A stretch of DNA of 64,000 bases from Corythucha ciliata. Taxonomy: Eukaryota > Arthropoda > Insecta > Hemiptera > Tingidae. Shown here one piece after another: positions 22,830 to 33,531 of this stretch (positions within the stretch are counted from its first letter, which is position 1; the number at the start of each line of letters is the position of its first letter). The stretch covers positions 11,695,009-11,759,008 of the forward strand of contig CM075938.1 in NCBI GenBank assembly GCA_038030265.1, in the 5' to 3' direction. A program made the position numbers and the translations under genes. The notes under the pieces are model-generated. The model saw only the letters and a list, made by a program, of their open reading frames with translations, did no database searches and was not told the DNA's origin.

Positions 22830-24329
22830 ATCGCAGTAGCGTCTTAGAGTGAACCCTGCGGAGAAGAAGTGGTCATTAATAGAGGCTCTAGAGACAAAAA
22901 ATGTTTGGCTATATGAGAGAAAAACGTTTAATTTATTATCAGCCTTAATCTTTTAAGCCATTTTATAATAAGATGGTACAGAGCACAGAGCTCTGCCTTT
23001 TTTTCCATGCCACTGCGTCAGTTACACGGCTACAGTCTAGAAATGGCACAATAAGAAAATAAGCGTTCACTTTCATAGGTGGCATATCGATAATTCTGCC
23101 ACACTATACTAGTATTACATGATGAAGACCCAAAGAAAATAACTAATTCAGCTGTAGAACTAGAAATCCAACCCCAGATTGCTGTTTTTTCACCAGAAAA
23201 ATGAGTAATAAATTACCTTTTTCTAAATATTTCCTGCTTCCTTCTCATGCTAAAAACCTGTTGATTAGGTAGTCATAGTTCTGGTTTCAAAAATTTAACA
23301 ACTGCCTGCAGCCGTAAGGAAACCCTTTGTTTTGTTTCTTTTATAGCAAAAGTGGAAACCATTTGTGCAATAATGTACTGCGGGTTCGGCATTTAACATT
23401 TTTGGGGGGAGTTGTGCAATAATAATACGAAGGTGACATGATAAGAGGGGAATTGTTAGAATCGATGCATTCACCCCAGAAAAAAGAACGAAACTGGATG
23501 GGGTGTCGTCAATAGGGGGCAGGAAAGGCACGAGACCGAACTGTGCACTTTGGGGACACAATTATCTGACAAATACATGTTTAGACTCGACTCTGGCCAG
23601 CATTGCTCCACGTGTCGTACTTGTCGAAGCATACCTACCGTAACTCATCCGCGGACCAAGAATGGAGCGAAGGGCATAAGCGCCCCCTGTAAAAGACGCT
23701 TGGTGCGTTTTGGCCGGGACCGGCTGAATTTAACAACTGAACATTGCCCTGCCCTAGGGACCCATAAAGCCCCGCCCGTCTCAAATCGAAACAGTTTTTT
23801 TAAAAATAGCTGTAAAATTCGCCCAGTTTGTGCTACTCTTGCAAAATCATGATTGGACGAAACTGATGCGTGGCCAATGGATTCCTCATGACCCGAGTAA
23901 TCCAAAAAGTTGACTGGAATTTTAATTATACGAGCCATTGAAGGGGTTCTTCCGTGATTCCTGCGTTTTTAGCCGCTTTGGCCCAATTTCGCAGGGAGCA
24001 CATTAATTTGCCTGGAAAGAACGGGCACGGGGTTGGACTTCATGGTCGGGCATCGCTGGTCCGTTCCGAAGTCGAGAAAACAGATTCCCCCCCGCCAATA
24101 AAAAACAACATAAAAAGCTCATGTGGACAAGAGTGAAAGGTTATGCTTCAACCCGCATTACCCTTCATGTAGTGCGTGCCTAAGCACACCGTTCCCCATC
24201 CATCTGACCACAAAAACGTATTATGTAATTATGAAAAAGAATCACGTTGTGTACGAGAGGGACTTCTTATGGCCTTTGGTGGCGAGCGTGCGGGGGGAGG
24301 GGAGGGGGAATCCAGAACCACTGATACCC
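22830..24329. other. Repeat-free spacer left of the retrotransposon
   Basis: Several ORFs of 60-100 codons overlap on both strands at 23295-23950 without domain resemblance. Nothing else was recognised. The 5' insertion point of the retrotransposon is probably near 24330. Confidence 0.35.
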
Positions 24330-24336
24330 TGATCCA

Positions 24337-24453
24337 GCTGGCTCTTCGCTGACGGACTTTATTGACGCGAACCCAGTGACTTATGTTGAGAATGAGGAAG
24401 GCAGGCCAACATTCATGTCTTTTTCCGGATAAACCTCAACCCCTGATGCTATA
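24337..24453 (+). pseudogene. Endonuclease C-terminal remnant of the retrotransposon
   Basis: In the same frame as the RT ORF, DFIDANPVTYVENEEG, RPTFMSFSG, stop (TAA 24430-24432), then TSTPDAILA match the end of AP-like endonucleases of non-LTR elements (the T-F...S-TPD segment). The final GSxxH motif continues in the ORF as GSMGHK. The stop separates it from the ORF, so the endonuclease is both truncated and interrupted. Confidence 0.6.
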
Positions 24454-27288
24454 TTGGCCCACCCGACTCTAGCACAAAAAATGTCTCACCACCTACAGCA
24501 CAGTCCCGGAAGTATGGGTCACAAGCTGTTGTGCGTTAACTTACACAACCGTGGCCTGCGTCCCAGTGAGAGGAACACTCTTGTTCGGTGGAACCTGAAG
24601 AAGGCAAAATGGAAGGTGTATGATGAAGCAACCAATGAGGCAATCACTTTCGAGCTTCTCGAGGAGAGTGTTGATAAGACATACAACAGCCTAAGAAGTG
24701 CCATACTCAAATGCGCTAAGAAGGCAGTACCCAGGGGAAAGGTGAAGCATTATCGACCCTTCTGGAACAGTCAGCTCCAGCTTGCAAAGGAGGAGAGAGA
24801 TGAGGCGCGTGATGCTGCTGAAGAGTCAGGAAGACATGCTGATCGTGTAATACTTAAACAAAAAGAGGCAATTTTGAGAAGGGGTGTGGTTCAGGGTAAG
24901 AGGCAGTCCTACAGGGGTTTTGTGGGAAGGATGGACTATCGAAAGGACGGGCTCAGGGCGCACAAATTTGTTTCCAGGCTCAGCAATGAAAGGGAAGAAA
25001 AAAATCAGCCCATGAAGAGAGGAGACAGGCTACTTACCAATCCAAAGGACATAGCTTCACACTTCTGTAAGCACTACTGTGCTGTAAGCAACTACAGACC
25101 AAAGAAGCACAATGGTAAGCCATACACTGAGCTGAAACCAGTAGCACTGAACTCCATGGAGCAGGACCTTTTCAACAGCCCTTTCACTATCTCTGAACTT
25201 AGGGCATCCCTCACGCAATCTAAGAAAGGAAAAAGCGCAGGTCCTGATGAATTTCTTATTCATATGGCAGAAAAAGCCAAAGAAACAGTGTTGACTTTCC
25301 TGAATCGAGTATGGGTAGCTGGAATGCCTGCAGAATGGCGAAAAGCAGAAATAATACCCATTTCTAAGAAGGGCAAATCTCCAACCTGCCCGAGGAACTT
25401 CCGTCCAATTGCACTCACGAGTGTGTTTTGCAAGCTGTTGGAGAGGATGGTTCTCAACCGGCTGAACATATTCCTGGAAGAACGGGGACTGCTATCCCAC
25501 GCGCAGGCAGGATTCCGAGCACACCGCAGTACCATGGAACATATTGCCCATTTGTCCCAAGAAATAAAGAACGGGTTCCAATGTAAACAAAGCTCACTGG
25601 CTGTGTTTGTGGATTTTAAATCAGCATTTGATGTTGTCTGGCGGAAAAAGCTGCTCAGTAAGCTCCTGGAGCTGGGTGTGCATGGACATATGTACAGGTT
25701 TGTCGCCTCTTTTCTTGCTCAGCGCTTCATTAGGGTGCGATACAACAATGAGGTCTCAGTGTACAGACAGACTCGCCAGGGACTTCCGCAGGGCTCAGTG
25801 CTGAGCCCGACGCTGTTCAGCATAATGATTGATGATGTCATCAACCAGATTACAAGTCCTGGAATTAACGCACTCCTTTATGCTGACGACTTGGTGATCT
25901 GGGGTACAAGCAGCTCGATTCAAGCCCTCGAAACTGCACTGAATGGAGCGTTGAGATCACTGGGTAGATGGGCTGCCGAAAATGAGATGACAGTGAGTCC
26001 AACTAAGACCATTTTTCAGCTGTTTAGCCTTTCCAAAAAGGAGCATTCCATCTCGCTCTTCTACAACTCTGAAGCCATCCCGAGAACATCGGAGGCAGTC
26101 TACCTGGGGGTGAGACTGGACACGCAACTCACCTGGAGGAAACATATTGATTCTCTGAAGGATAAAGGCCTGAATAGATGTAAATTGCTCAAGCGACTCA
26201 CTGGTACCAAATGGGGTGCAACTCAGGATGTCCTGGCCTTAACCTACAAAACCTACGTGCGCCCTGTTCTGGAGTATGGATCTGAGGTTACTGTGACTGC
26301 TGCAGATACCCACCTCACAAAGCTGGAAAAAGCCCAGAACTGCGCCCTGCGAGTCGTAACAGGTGGCCCAAGGTCTACACCAATCACTGCAATGCAAGTC
26401 CAGTCGGGCATTGAACCTTTGAAGGACCGACAGCAGATAGCCTCTGTAATGTTGAGGGAAAGGCTGGCAAGGCTTAGTGATCCATACTGGACCCAGGACA
26501 ACAGTGTGGCACCTAGACTGAAGACCCAGACAAGCTTCACTTCTGCAGTGGCAAGGATTGAGGAGGAGCATGCCATCTCTCTTGGCCCGAGAGAGGCTTT
26601 TCTTGGTTCAATGCCAATCCTGAGCACTCCCCGGCTAAGACTTGACCTCGTTAGAGAGGTTAGTAAGGAGCTGTGTTCATCCCAGGAGCTGAGATCCCTT
26701 GCCCTGGCGACTATAGAGGAGAGATATCCACCTGAAACATGGCTGCATGTCTACACTGACGGATCCGCCCAAAACTCGACCACCAATGCAGGAACAGGAG
26801 TTTTCTCCAACTCTTTCCAACTTAGTGCTCCCGTTGGACAGTCAGCCTCCAACTTTGACGGGGAGGTCGAAGCCATTTCTATGGCTCTGGGCGAGTGCCT
26901 GAGGAGAGCTGACACCAGAATCGCAATTTTTGTGGACTCCATGGCAGCACTCCAAGCCGTGTGTAACGCTAGAGGAGATGACGACAGTTCCATTGTGAGA
27001 AGGTCCAAGCAACGAGCACACGAGCTGATCAGCAGAGGAGTGGAACTGGTGCTTCAGTGGATTCCCGGACACTGTGGAGTGTATGGGAATGAGGAAGCTG
27101 ATCGTCTGGCGAGAGAGGGTGCCCTTTCCGCCCAATTTGAGAATAGCGTCACGTACCACACTTCCAAAAGAGCTATTAAGACCTGTATTATGAAATCTTT
27201 GGAAGTAAGGCAGCAGCGGGAAGTTGAAGGTAGGAAGTGGCAATCACTGACTGTACAAAACGGACGGATTCCACATAACCTTCCTTGA
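24454..27288 (+). CDS. Retrotransposon ORF2 fragment: reverse transcriptase and RNase H
   Basis: The open frame is 944 codons and has no genuine ATG start; the coordinate marks a TTG just after the upstream stop region. The reverse transcriptase lies at about residues 240-560, with the fingers motif FRPIALTSVFCKLLERM, AVFVDFKSAFDVVW, GLPQGSVLSPTLF and the catalytic YADD at 476-479. RNase H follows, with VYTDGSAQ (Asp769), the Glu in FDGEVEA, IFVDSMAALQ and GNEEADRLARE. Residues 1-240 are the basic linker after the endonuclease. The frame ends at TGA 27286-27288 but continues beyond it. The enzyme would copy the element's RNA at the target site; this copy is unlikely to be autonomous. Confidence 0.9.
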   Translation: MAHPTLAQKMSHHLQHSPGSMGHKLLCVNLHNRGLRPSERNTLVRWNLKKAKWKVYDEATNEAITFELLEESVDKTYNSLRSAILKCAKKAVPRGKVKHYRPFWNSQLQLAKEERDEARDAAEESGRHADRVILKQKEAILRRGVVQGKRQSYRGFVGRMDYRKDGLRAHKFVSRLSNEREEKNQPMKRGDRLLTNPKDIASHFCKHYCAVSNYRPKKHNGKPYTELKPVALNSMEQDLFNSPFTISELRASLTQSKKGKSAGPDEFLIHMAEKAKETVLTFLNRVWVAGMPAEWRKAEIIPISKKGKSPTCPRNFRPIALTSVFCKLLERMVLNRLNIFLEERGLLSHAQAGFRAHRSTMEHIAHLSQEIKNGFQCKQSSLAVFVDFKSAFDVVWRKKLLSKLLELGVHGHMYRFVASFLAQRFIRVRYNNEVSVYRQTRQGLPQGSVLSPTLFSIMIDDVINQITSPGINALLYADDLVIWGTSSSIQALETALNGALRSLGRWAAENEMTVSPTKTIFQLFSLSKKEHSISLFYNSEAIPRTSEAVYLGVRLDTQLTWRKHIDSLKDKGLNRCKLLKRLTGTKWGATQDVLALTYKTYVRPVLEYGSEVTVTAADTHLTKLEKAQNCALRVVTGGPRSTPITAMQVQSGIEPLKDRQQIASVMLRERLARLSDPYWTQDNSVAPRLKTQTSFTSAVARIEEEHAISLGPREAFLGSMPILSTPRLRLDLVREVSKELCSSQELRSLALATIEERYPPETWLHVYTDGSAQNSTTNAGTGVFSNSFQLSAPVGQSASNFDGEVEAISMALGECLRRADTRIAIFVDSMAALQAVCNARGDDDSSIVRRSKQRAHELISRGVELVLQWIPGHCGVYGNEEADRLAREGALSAQFENSVTYHTSKRAIKTCIMKSLEVRQQREVEGRKWQSLTVQNGRIPHNLP

Positions 27289-27560
27289 CAAGTAGCTGTA
27301 GCCTGTTTCAGGCTAACCACAGGCCATGACTACCTCCAAGGTCACCTGCACAGAATAGGTGTATTTCAGAGCCCGGATTGTGTGCTCTGTGGAGGCGGGG
27401 TCATGGATGGTCAGCATCTGGGTAATTGTCCAGAGCTTGAAGACGTCCGTGCATCCTTGGAGGCCGAAAATTGTATTGTTTGTTACACCAGAAACTTGAC
27501 GTTATATTGGGTTGCGAGAAGACGAATGGCCGAAGTTGCCGCAAACCGTCGAGGCATAAG
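27289..27560 (+). pseudogene. C-terminal zinc-knuckle-like segment of the retrotransposon, beyond a nonsense codon
   Basis: Same frame after the TGA: QVAVACFRLTTGHDYLQGHL, then CVLCGGGVMDGQHLGNCPEL, a C-x2-C...H-x4-C pattern typical of the C terminus of RNase H-bearing non-LTR elements. The frame stays open to the poly-A. This indicates one nonsense change in an otherwise continuous ORF, probably recent. Confidence 0.65.
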
Positions 27561-27604
<44 letters not shown>

Positions 27605-27607
<3 letters not shown>

Positions 27608-27734
27608 GGCACTTCGCACCCGAACTACGCAGGCGTACAGGTCCGTCCGTGCATACGGTACGCACACCCAGTAGTACTACCTACACCTCGAAGTGTCCCG
27701 GGGTCCTAGTATCCAAATTAACGATGTGCGTTAA
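27605..27734. other. Short 3' flank of the retrotransposon
   Basis: Unique sequence (GCTGGCACTTCGCACCC...) before family A resumes. No feature. Confidence 0.4.
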
Positions 27735-28720
27735 ATTTCTTCTTTTACTCAATTTTAGGCACGCAAGGCGAAGTTGTCGTTTTCTTAATCTTATTGTTAG
27801 CCGCGAATGGGCGTTTTTTCTCCATTTTAAGTCGCGAATTAGCGTCTTTTCCCAATTTTATTCGCGAATTATCACATTTTCCTAATTATAGCGATTTTTC
27901 TTTATTTTAGCAGCAAATCAGCACTTATCTCCATTTTAGCAACAAGTTTTTAGCCATGAATTAGCGTTTCTTCTCCATGTAAGTACCTAACAAATTTGCG
28001 TCAAAAAACCCATGAGTCAGCATTTTCTCCATTTGCGAATGAGCGCTGTTTTAAAACTTTATCTACGAATTAGCGCTTTATATGCCATTTTAGCCACGAT
28101 TGAGCGATTATATCAATTTTAGTCACAAATTTCTCAATTTCAGCTGCGAATTCGTGTTTTTCTCAATTATACCCGCGAATTAGCGCTTTTTTTCATTCAT
28201 TCATTTTAGTCACGAAGTTGCCCAAAGAATCCGTAAGATGGCGTTTTGACAATTTTATCGACGAATTAGGTATTTTCTCAATTTCAACTAATTGGTGTTT
28301 TTTATGGGGCAGATGGAAATTATGTCTAAAGTTAATTTTTGATCCAGATGAATTTCTTTTTGCGAGCTAAATAAATAAATATACATATAAAAATTAAATA
28401 AACAAGACAAAATAGTGTTTTTTAAAAAATAATACTACATGCCCACGCATTTGCGCTTTTGTCATAATTTTAGAAGCGAATGAGCGCTTTGTCACGATTT
28501 TAGCAGTTAATTAGCATTTATCTCAATTTTATCTGCCAATGAGCCTGTATTCTCAATTTTTAATTGGCGCATTTTCTTAGCTCAATACTTAAATTAGCAT
28601 TTTTCTGTACTAATATCTTAACTATTTTTTTTTTTTTTTTCTAATTTTACCCACAAAGTGGCTCTAAAAGTGAGTTGGAGATTTTTCATCTTTAAGCTTT
28701 TTGAGGGCCCTCATCCGAAT
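27735..28720. repeat. Minisatellite family A, reverse orientation
   Basis: Units TTTTCTCAATTTTAGC(C/A)GCGAATTAGCG run to about 28320 and again at 28440-28720. An AT-rich gap (28330-28430) with AATAAATAAATATACATAT separates them. Confidence 0.8.
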
Positions 28721-29985
28721 TCATTGTTAGGGAGCGAATGTCCAGTTTGGCAATTTTTTAGGGCCAATTGAGTCAGATTTGTCAATTTTAAGGCGTGAAA
28801 AGTTCCATTTTCCGGGCACGAATATCATTAGTTCTGACACTTTGATGAATGAATTTGAGTCAGATTTGCCAATTTTGGGGCTTGAATGGCGAGTTTGGCT
28901 ATTTTTATGGCACAATTAAATCGACAGTTTATAGGCATTTTCAAGGCGGGAATCGTCAGTTTCCCCATTTTGATGGCTATAATTGACTTGAATTTGCAAA
29001 TTTTAGAACACGAATTGACAGTTTAACAATATTCAAGGAGCAAATGGCCCAGTTTGGCCATATTTAGGGTCTGTTGAGTCAGATTTGCCAATTTTAAGGT
29101 TTGGCTATTTTTAGGGCACGACCCATCAGTTTAGACATGTTCAAGGAGCAAATGGTCAGTTTGGCCATTTCTGAAGCCCGAATGTTTTGCCATTTTCACG
29201 GCACGAATTTTAGCCATTTCAATAGCGAGCCAATTGAGTCAGATTTTCCAAACCAAATAGCTAGTTTAGCCTTTACAAGAACGCATTTACTCGTTTTCAT
29301 CATTTTTATAGAGCTTTGAATGCCTAGTTTGGCAATTTGGCAGCAGTTTATGGCACCAAACTCGATCGTTTTTCATTTTCCGGGCACAAATATAATCAAT
29401 TTACGCCTTTCATTGCTCGAATTTTCTGTTTAGCCATTTTTCGTGTGAATTTGAGCCAGATTTGCCAATTGTGTAGCGTGAATATAGATAGTATGACTAT
29501 TTTTCGGCATATCAGCTATAAAATCGGCAGTTTAGACATTTTCAAGGCACGAATGATCATTTTTCCCATTTTTTGAGCCAAGTCAGTTGGATTTGCCAAG
29601 TTTAGGGTACGAACCGTCAGTTTAGCCATTTTCCAGGAGCAAATGGCCAGTTTGGCAATTTCTAGAGCGCAAAATATGGTCAGTTTAGCCATTTCCAGGG
29701 CACGGATATCGTCTCTTTTAGGCATTTTCATGGTGTGAATCGTCAGTTTAGCAATTATAAGTGTGCTTTTGTGTCAGATTTGCCCATTTCAAGGCGTGCA
29801 GAGCGAGTTGGGATATTTTAGGGCGCGAATCATCTTTTTGGGAATTTCCAAGGCGCGAATCGTCGCAGTTTAGCCACTTTTAGAGTGATCTTATTAAGAG
29901 TCACCAATTTTAGGTAGTGAATAGTCAGTGCGATTTTTTTTTTTTTTTTTTTTTTGCATAAATGGTCAGTTTAGGGCCGGATTGA
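28721..29985. repeat. Minisatellite family C
   Basis: Units combine GTCAGTTTAGCCATTTTCA, AGGCGCGAAT and GGTCAGTTTGGCAATTT with a ~28-30-bp basic period and a frequent doubled form carrying TTGAGTCAGATTTGCCAATTTT. It abuts family A directly and ends at a ~22-bp poly-T (about 29935-29955). ORFs at 29101, 29337 and 29516 are this repeat translated. Confidence 0.8.
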
Positions 29986-30905
29986 CAATGCACGTTTAAC
30001 CGCTGTTAAGGGTTTAAACGATTTTGTGTACAAAATGCTAAATTATGATTGGGAATAAGCTCTTAAACTCAGCTTAGGGCTTAACGGAACTTCAAACCCA
30101 TGGGGTCGACCCCTGCCCAAGTCAATTTTTGGGTGCTTAGGCACCCCGTTAGCAGGCCTGACAATCTGGCATAAATTAGAACGTGGATGATGTCGTTTTT
30201 CGTCAGTGGAGAGAACAAGGTAGAAGGGGCCAATGGCCTAGTCTTCAGGGTGCACGAGCATGGGCAGCTGCCCACGTCTCCTTAACTCGTATTTGTTCAC
30301 GATGACCCTCTCGAATAAACTTTGCCCATTCAAACTAGCTAATGAGGACGTTTCATGGGTCAGAACTTATTCATAAATCTATTTTTTAAGGTTTATTTAT
30401 GCTAAAATAGAGCATAAATCGTGATCCGTTCGTAAAATAATCCAACAGTTAATAAATACGCGATTATCCAAGTTTTAGATCATTTCAAACACGCCAGCTA
30501 GCATGTTTGTGTCATATGCGCCTTCCGAAAAAAAATTCGCCTGTAACGTAGAAGTCGGAGAGCGGTTTGTTGTGTTTCTTTGCCTTACTTTCTGCAAGAG
30601 CTCTCCAATAATAAAATAATGGAGGATTAACAGATGAGCTATTTAGAGGCATGAAAAGGACAGAGAATACATGGGATATTACGTTGCGGAAAATGTTCGT
30701 TTTGGCGGGATTTCAAATATGCCAACATAAAAAATATTTCTGAAGGGTTTTAAATTTTTATTTATTTATTTACGGGGAAGGATTGATATGCCTCATCGAG
30801 AAAAAATATGTTTGGAAAATGTGAAACTTCCTCATTAGCATCAAATCTAAACTCTACAAAAGTCTTGAAATTTCGACCAAAACAAGGGTTTTCCACAGAA
30901 AAATA
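29986..30905. other. Spacer, nothing recognised
   Basis: Single-copy-looking sequence with one 64-codon minus-strand ORF at 30081-30275 without family resemblance. Confidence 0.35.
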
Positions 30906-30909
30906 CTAG

Positions 30910-31570
30910 CTTCACGCCTTTGCAAAAAAATACTAATTAGCGGTTAAAATTGGGGAAAATCGCTCAGTCACAGATGGAATTGGATGAAAAGATCCAGTCA
31001 CAGATAAAATTTAGCGATAAATCACTCATGAATGAATTCACAGGAATAAAATTGAGAAAAATCAAAATCACTAATTTCATGACTTAAATTGTGGTCAAGC
31101 GCCAGCGGCTAAAATTCAAGCAAATGACGTATAATTGGAAAATTGAAATAAATCACGAATATTGAGAAAGCACTCGCTGCTGAAATTGCGACAAATCGCT
31201 CATATTCACAAAAAGTTAGCGCCGCGCCGGCGCTATCCCCCCGTCCTCCCTGGAAAGGAACATATTTATGTGTTTTGACAAGACGAGTGGATAGCGCCGG
31301 CGCTTAATTTTAGTGAATAAGGCGCCTGAAATTCACAAAACGTCAATTCATGGTTAAATTGGGGAAACGCAAGTTCACGGTTTCTGGAGGCAATTTCGTG
31401 GCTAACGTTGAGAAAAAGCACTAATTCATGGCTAAAAGTGGGGAAAAAATCGCTAATTCACGGCTGACATTGTGAAAAGCGGTAATGTGTGCTGTTTTTG
31501 GGTCAATTTCGCGGCTAAAATTAAGATAAAATGCTAATCCATGACTAAAAACTTGAGAAAAGGCGCTATT
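30910..31570. repeat. Minisatellite family A, plus orientation
   Basis: Degenerate 30-bp units (GCTAATTCACGGCTGACATTG, CTAATTCATGGCTAAAAGTGGG) interrupted by the GCGCCGGCGC inverted-repeat element at 31203-31319. Confidence 0.75.
31203..31319. mobile_element. Small inverted-repeat (MITE-like) element, GCGCCGGCGC ends
   Basis: TATTCAC-AAAAAGTTAGCG...GCGCCGGCGCTATCC at 31203-31238 pairs with GGATAGCGCCGGCGCTTAA...TTTTAGTGAATA at 31289-31319. The 50-bp loop is unrelated. There is a one-segment length difference (extra CGCCG) in the left arm. The element sits inside family A and its GC-rich arms contrast with the surroundings. Confidence 0.6.
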
Positions 31571-31599
31571 AATGTACTTATTTTATTTATTTTTCAATG

Positions 31600-32260
31600 A
31601 AGTTGAAATCCCAAGTTCCAGTTCCGGGTCTAAATCACAAGTTTCGGGTCTAAATACCAGAGGGAATTTGGTGGTTTTCCGTCATTATTGTGAATTGCAA
31701 GTTTCGGGACCTCTTTTTTTAGTGATGGATAGCGGGGTCACGACATTGCCAAGACGAATAGCTGCGAAATTACAACATATTGGAGGTAGATATAAAAACA
31801 ATTGGAAGTTAGACGTGTACGTATTCACGAAATTGACAGTTTCGGGTCTTTATAATTTTGGCGAAATGGCAAGTTCAGGATTTTTAAGTCAATTAAAGCA
31901 AAATAGCAGCATGTTATGGAGACCATTCTGTATCTGCGGAACCCAGGCAAGCCGATTCAAGTTTTTTGGCTAAATTGTCCGAGAAACTGCAATTTTTGAG
32001 TCATAATATTATGCGAAAATGCAATGCGAGTTAATCGCAATTCCAGCGAAATTGCAAGTTAAGGTTCTTAATTTCGGTTCGGACCCAGCGCTAGCCGGCC
32101 ATGACGGACGGCTGACACGCCGCGCTCCCTACCCCAACAACGTTTCACCGTTTCGGAGGCAAATATCCAAAATTTTTAAGTGTCCTGCCTCAATTTTCAG
32201 GTCCTTCGTTGAAGCAAAATTGCAAGTTTTGTGGCGTCGGATTCAATAGGCTAACCGGGC
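31600..32260. repeat. Minisatellite family D (GCAAGTTTCGGGTCTAAAT)
   Basis: Repeats CAAGTTTCGGGTCTAAAT, GCGAAATTGCAAGTT and GCGAAATGGCAAGTTCAGG with a ~30-bp period and larger divergence. A second small block is at 40720-40830 on the other strand. The 133-codon ORF at 31572-31973 arises from this repeat. GCGCTAGCCGGCCATGACGG at about 32090 recalls 14543. Confidence 0.65.
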
Positions 32261-32990
32261 GCAACAGTGTGACAAAAACCTGACGAAATTACCATGTAAT
32301 TGGAAGACATTTCGATCCAAAATCCATGATAACCCCCCCCCCTTCCCCGGAACTGCCCAGGTGATGAAACACGTCAAAAACAAAAACACTTATTTGTTTA
32401 TAGTTACCATCTTGTGGTAGTTTTTCGGCGAGTTTTTTTTTCTAAATCCCTAAATTTGAAATAATATGTGGCCTCCGCAGATAGCCGAGTTCGGACAACG
32501 ACTCATCAAAACAGCCAGCTCCTTCTTCAATGCTCTAACAAGACAGAGCAAAAAATGTGTAAGTACCTTCAACGTTCCACGTACCTAACACACCTTTTAC
32601 GGTCTCCTGATCGTTAGTGACCAAAAAAAAGTACTTATATACATATGTGTATACAAAGTAGACAACCCTTGTACCTTCATAATATGTTTAATACTGAAAT
32701 TAGTACAAATAAAATAAAAAGTAGAAAAATATTAATTAAAAAATAAATAAATAAGGAATGCTCGTGGGTCCGAATTTAGAGTTCTTCGTAAGAATCATAT
32801 CTGCATTCGGCCTAGTATAGTATCCTAAGAAAAGTGAAAGGTAAGGAAGAGAATCTCTTTCCTTTCGACGAACTGAAGAAAACATAGGAAAAATTTGGCA
32901 ATATCACTATGGTTGGAACACCCATATAAACGACTTGAAGCGATCGTACAGTAGGAAATAAATAAATAAAAATTCGGTGCGTCGACCGGG
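32261..32990. other. Intergenic, 3' flank of the C10 gene
   Basis: Has a poly(C) tract at about 32333-32342 and AT-rich runs (32700-32755). The minus-strand ORF at 32812-32994 overlaps the 3' end of the C10 gene and is in a different frame. Confidence 0.4.
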
Positions 32991-33531
32991 TCATAACGAG
33001 ACTTCGTTGAGAATATTCACGGGTGGCAGGTAGTGTGCTCGAACTTGTCTGTGCAAGTCGGCCACAGTTTCATCCTCTTTTTCCAGGGTGACTATCAACT
33101 GGGTGAATTGTATTATACCTGTGATGGCGGGGGGGGAGGGGGATTAGTACAAGCCAAAAATTACAATTAACCTGCGTATACCTTCTCTGTTGTCCGTAAA
33201 CCCGTACTTTTTAATAGTGTCCATTTCCACTTGTACAATTAGAGGGAAAACGTATTGCATAACTTTAAGCATATCGTTCCCGGCACTGATTTTCGCTTCA
33301 TTTATCTGAAATACAAATTATAAAATTGCGAAGGGGGAAAAAAAATCAATCGTCTCCGCCTTACTTTGACAGCATTCTCGTCGCATTCAAGCGCTTCTAA
33401 AATTGAGTTAAGTGCGGCTAAAATTAATAAATGAAAAATGTAAAACCAAGTAAAATCCCCGCGGAAGTGTTCAGTCATTTAAATTATTTACCTTTTGCCG
33501 TGTCCACAGTAAACGTGCTCGTTTCTGCCAT
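32991..33531 (-). CDS. Protein C10 family (C12orf57-like), four exons, complete
   Basis: Exons on the minus strand are 33492-33531 (ATG), 33365-33417, 33182-33305 and 32991-33118 (TGA); all phases agree and introns are 57-77 bp with GT...AG ends. The 114-residue product (vertebrate homologue about 126) begins MAETSTFTVDTAKAALNSIL. It carries the family core INEAKISAGNDMLKVMQYVF, a VQVEMDTIKKYGFTDNREG segment, and a C-terminal LHRQVRAHYLPPV matching the human LFLPP region. It is a small, mostly helical cytoplasmic protein without enzymatic motifs; vertebrate loss affects brain development, but the molecular role is unsettled. Assignment rests on collinear similarity along the whole length. Confidence 0.85.

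Larger units (their letters stand above)
24330..27604 (+). mobile_element. 5'-truncated non-LTR retrotransposon (endonuclease remnant, RT, RNase H, poly-A)
   Basis: The element carries the last part of an AP-like endonuclease, a reverse transcriptase, an RNase H domain, a C-terminal zinc-knuckle-like segment and a ~44-bp poly-A at 27561-27604. The 5' end is truncated within the endonuclease, as is typical of target-primed insertions. The domain order EEP-RT-RNase H places it near the I/jockey-type groups. I could not define target-site duplications by eye. Two in-frame stops (24430 and 27286) make this copy defective. Confidence 0.85.

Noticed and set aside
25957..27320. Several ORFs of 60-133 codons on the minus strand
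   Set aside because: Shadows of the reverse transcriptase/RNase H frame.
27382..27885. 167-codon ORF crossing the poly-A at 27561-27604
   Set aside because: Its first half is the real frame of the retrotransposon C terminus; the second half is lysine codons from the poly-A and unrelated flank.
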